Shown piece after piece: positions 60,913 through 64,000 of a DNA stretch of 64,000 bases. A program made the position numbers and the translations under genes. The DNA comes from Tyto alba (taxonomy: Eukaryota; Chordata; Aves; Strigiformes; Tytonidae): the NCBI RefSeq assembly GCF_018691265.1, contig NW_024881321.1, positions 25,951,698-26,015,697 of the forward strand. The letters run 5' to 3'. The first letter of the stretch is position 1. Each line of letters begins with the position of its first letter. The notes below the pieces were generated by a model. The model did not search any database. It was not told the origin of the DNA and saw nothing but the letters and a program-made list of their open reading frames with translations.

Positions 60913-63900
60913 CTGTTTTAGCTATCTTGAGGATAATCAAAACAAGGTGGCCAAAATTTTACAGAACATTGTCAACTGATACAAGAAAAGACAGGATAAA
61001 ATTTATCATTGGATCCTTAACTTCATACCCTTGTCAGACTTTGCAAGCAGACTCAGGATTATATGTGATATTTCTTATCTAGATATAGCAAACTGAATAA
61101 AGAACAGATTGTCAGCCTAATATATATCACAGTAGCCCCAGGGCAGAGCAAATCTTTATGGTCAATTTATGAATGCCTGAAAGGTTTAACTAGAAATAAA
61201 ATAATGCAAACTGGCAACCTCAACTGTGTTGTAATTTCCCAGTTTAAAATTTTTCTTGCTTGAATGAATCAGTTCAGCAAGGGTAGCACAGAATTAACTG
61301 TATTCCTTAACTCTCAGAACATTCATCATTTTCGCAGTTAACAGTGAAGGAACTTTTAATGCATTTATTGTAATAGTTCATTTCAATAAGTACTTACATT
61401 GAATGAACAATGGATATGTATTGTCTCCAGTCACCCTCAGGGAATATTAGAATATGGATCTGTGGTCCAACTTCAAATTAAACAAAGCTTGTGCACACAC
61501 ATAGCTAGTACAACAAATAACCTGGATGGATTTAATTTTAAGCTTTTCAAAGAAATAACTCACCATAAGAAAATAATTGTTTGTAAAAGAATTTAATGAT
61601 CAATGACATGTAATTCAAAGTAATATATTTATCTCGCTTAGCAGATTGTTCCAGTGGAGAAAGCAATCATGTTCACAGTGTTTAAAATATCCACAGTTTC
61701 TCTCCTTATCAGTCCATGAATTTGCCTGAAAAATTAAAAGCTGTTCTACTAGACAGACATATCTTTTGTCCTTGTCAATACAATATTAATTGTATTTACT
61801 TATTTACAGCAGTATGGTGTTTTATAAAGATGCCATCATCTTACAGGATATAAAAAGACATAAAGCTTCCTGAAGTTAATACTGTTAAGTTCCTGCAGTT
61901 AATATTGGAAAAAAGCCCATCAGTAGATTGCATTAGCCTGTAATCTTTCCTGGTGGGAGAGGAGGCTATGGACATGGCTGTTGATGCCTAACTGGAGAAT
62001 GCATGCACATAGCAACTGGAAAATCATTGGAAATGTCTCTCTCTCCTTCAATATATTCTCACATTGGCCACACTGTGGAGCTACAACTAAATGAGTCAGA
62101 AACTTTGAATCACCCTGGCAGGTTCACCGAAACAGCAGTATGAAAGACAAAGCATTAGATAATGTGTAGAGCGTGCAAATTCATTTTAATTTTATTATGA
62201 AATATCTTATTTTCTTTTAAAAAAATGACAATATAAATACCTTCTAGTATTTTTAAGACTGAGATAAAGCATCCTCTGCAAAAATAAGATGCTCCTCAAC
62301 TTTATTCCTCACTCATGGAGCTGTAGTTTGAGAATAAGGCATGTTACCATAAGCAAGCAGTATTAAAGTACCAGAAGAAATCTTCCTTATCATTATCAGC
62401 TTATGCCCAGAAAAGAGAATTAATAGTCTCTGCATTAATTATATAGTTACTGAAATTTCAGTTACAGTTCGTACTCAAACATTTGGTCTTATTTTTAAAG
62501 AGGAACTAGGAAATTTACCTAGATAATGACTTAGGTGATTTTCCATAATTGTTTGCTTTTTCTTGGTATTTTTACTGCATTTTAAGATATGTGTGTTACT
62601 GATTTTTATAGGGTATGCTTGAGGTCTATAAACATCTGCCTCATGTCTCTGTAAAAGCACTTCAACCGAAGAGGTCTTGGCTCAGTGGCCAGATTGTTGG
62701 CTGAAGTGGTACCAGCTTGGAGAAACTCAGGTCTTTTAAGGAATGCCAGGTGTTTGTTTTCAGAAGATTCTGGGTTTTGATCTGGGGGTGAAAAAACGGT
62801 TTTGACTTATCTGACAGGTTTTCTGAAGTATTCGCTGTGAAAAGTCACTTCTCCCTAGGCTGACCACTTCAAAACAGCCTGTGCCCTAAGCCAGCTCAGC
62901 TTGTCTTGAAGTGGATGGTTTTGTAAGGATCTCAAACTATACAGGGTATATATTTTCAGTTGAAATAAATAACTATGGGATTGTTGTTTGGTTGTTGTTT
63001 TGTTTTGTTTTGGCTTGTTGTTTTTTTTTTTTGTTTTTTGTTTTTTTTTTTTTTTGGCTGGTTTGTTATTTTGGTTTGTTTTGGTTTGTTTTTTGTTTTC
63101 CTCTCTGATAGGGCATAGTAGCTTCTTTTTTATGTCTTTCTTTCAATAGTCAAAGTGAGTAAAGTGGTTAAAGTTTGTGAAAACAAAGGGGGGAGCTGTT
63201 GCTGCACTGGCCATGACACGGAGGCAGCTGTAGGAAAACTTGTGCTGCTTATTTAAGCTGTACAGCAGAAGGAGAGATTTAGGAAGGGTTTTGGAGTGAT
63301 CTCTCTGGCCAGTTCTCTTCTAACTCTTTCCTTGCCATGCGACTATTGGTGAAGTTACTAAAAGATTCATGCTTGAGGTGACACTTTGGACTAGATTGAA
63401 GCATGCCATGCAGAACTGAGTTTTCCCTCTCTGTTGGATTCTTTCCTGAACCTGGCCAGTTTGTAAATATTGTATAAAATGTACATACATATGTAGAACT
63501 GAAAGCACATATTTTGATTCTGTTTGTGATTTATCTTTTCCTTTTCAAAATGATATCCAATATTATCAAAAAGCTTGGCTCATGCAAGTTTTTAATATAC
63601 CTTTTTCTATACAAAATATAGGATATATAGTACAAGCCCCATTTCTTAAGCATATTCAAGTCTCGGTTTTTAGGTTAATAAACTAAAAAATTAAAAATCA
63701 TCATAATTTAAAAATCATCATGACAAATCAATCCACAGGAACAAGGAAATTCATATAACTTTAGTGTATGTAATTTTTCTGAGAAGTATGTGGGGAATTT
63801 TAAATATACAGAACAGTACATATGCAAGTACAGCATCTAATTCCCTTTGTGTCTGCAGGCTGAAAATATAGATACCTTCTTAAAGACCAGACTGTGGAAC

Positions 63901-64000
63901 AGCTAAATATTTGCAGTTCGGGAGGCATTTACACTGCAGGACATAGAATGCCATCCATGTTTGTATGTTTACTCTTCAGTCCTGACAGGCTCTTAAATGT
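60913..64000. other. Downstream GPC5 intron to the window end
   Basis: Intron with one low-complexity tract listed separately. No GPC5 exon, named repeat or other gene could be supported. The window ends inside the intron. Confidence 0.6.
62981..63099. repeat. T/G-rich low-complexity tract
   Basis: About 120 bases composed almost only of T and G (ttgttgtttg, long T runs, ggtttgtt units). Translation gives only phenylalanine, leucine, valine and cysteine strings, so the open frame over it is not a gene. Confidence 0.92.

Noticed and set aside
1..64000. CRISPR array, operon, tRNA, rRNA, origin or phage-like organisation
   Set aside because: No regularly spaced repeats, cloverleaf-like genes or dense coding were seen; the sequence is vertebrate intronic DNA.

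Overview
The window is a stretch of vertebrate nuclear DNA, almost certainly from a bird. It holds an internal part of a glypican gene, best matched by GPC5, on the + strand. Two coding exons are recognisable: 15053-15186 and 19327-19452. They are flanked by good AG and GT splice signals, join in frame with compatible phases, and encode consecutive segments of the glypican ectodomain. Everything else is intron. The exons that should come before and after were not found, so both edges lie inside introns. The bird assignment rests on several CR1 LINE copies and on LTR types I know from avian genomes. The species cannot be named from the sequence.

Region by region: 1-15052 is the upstream intron. 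It carries a decayed sense-strand CR1 (about 1995-4324) and a solo LTR (about 6576-7365). The exon pair with its 4,140-bp intron follows. From 19453 to the end is the downstream intron, AT-rich and mostly featureless. It holds an ancient CR1 tail (22186-22553), an antisense CR1 tail (34430-34860), an internally deleted antisense CR1 (41850-43110), an LTR-like block (44153-44998), a fairly young antisense CR1 whose reverse transcriptase frame is still open (49103-50490), an antisense LTR (51233-52309), two inverted copies of a 92-bp LTR end (53981-54072 and 56240-56331) and a MIR-type SINE (about 60720-60912). Microsatellites and T/G-rich or A/C-rich low-complexity tracts lie between them.

The genes do not form a system. 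There is one host gene, and its introns have collected retroelements over a long time. I saw no operon, CRISPR array, tRNA, rRNA or intact retroviral gene, and nothing that supports a new molecular system. The items most worth checking are two exon-like blocks in the downstream intron that match the splice phase of the GPC5 exon (39618-39690 and 41723-41827), the 92-bp inverted repeat, a shared module in two oppositely oriented LTRs, and the open but catalytically altered CR1 reverse transcriptase. All readings were made by eye without database searches. Repeat edges are approximate.
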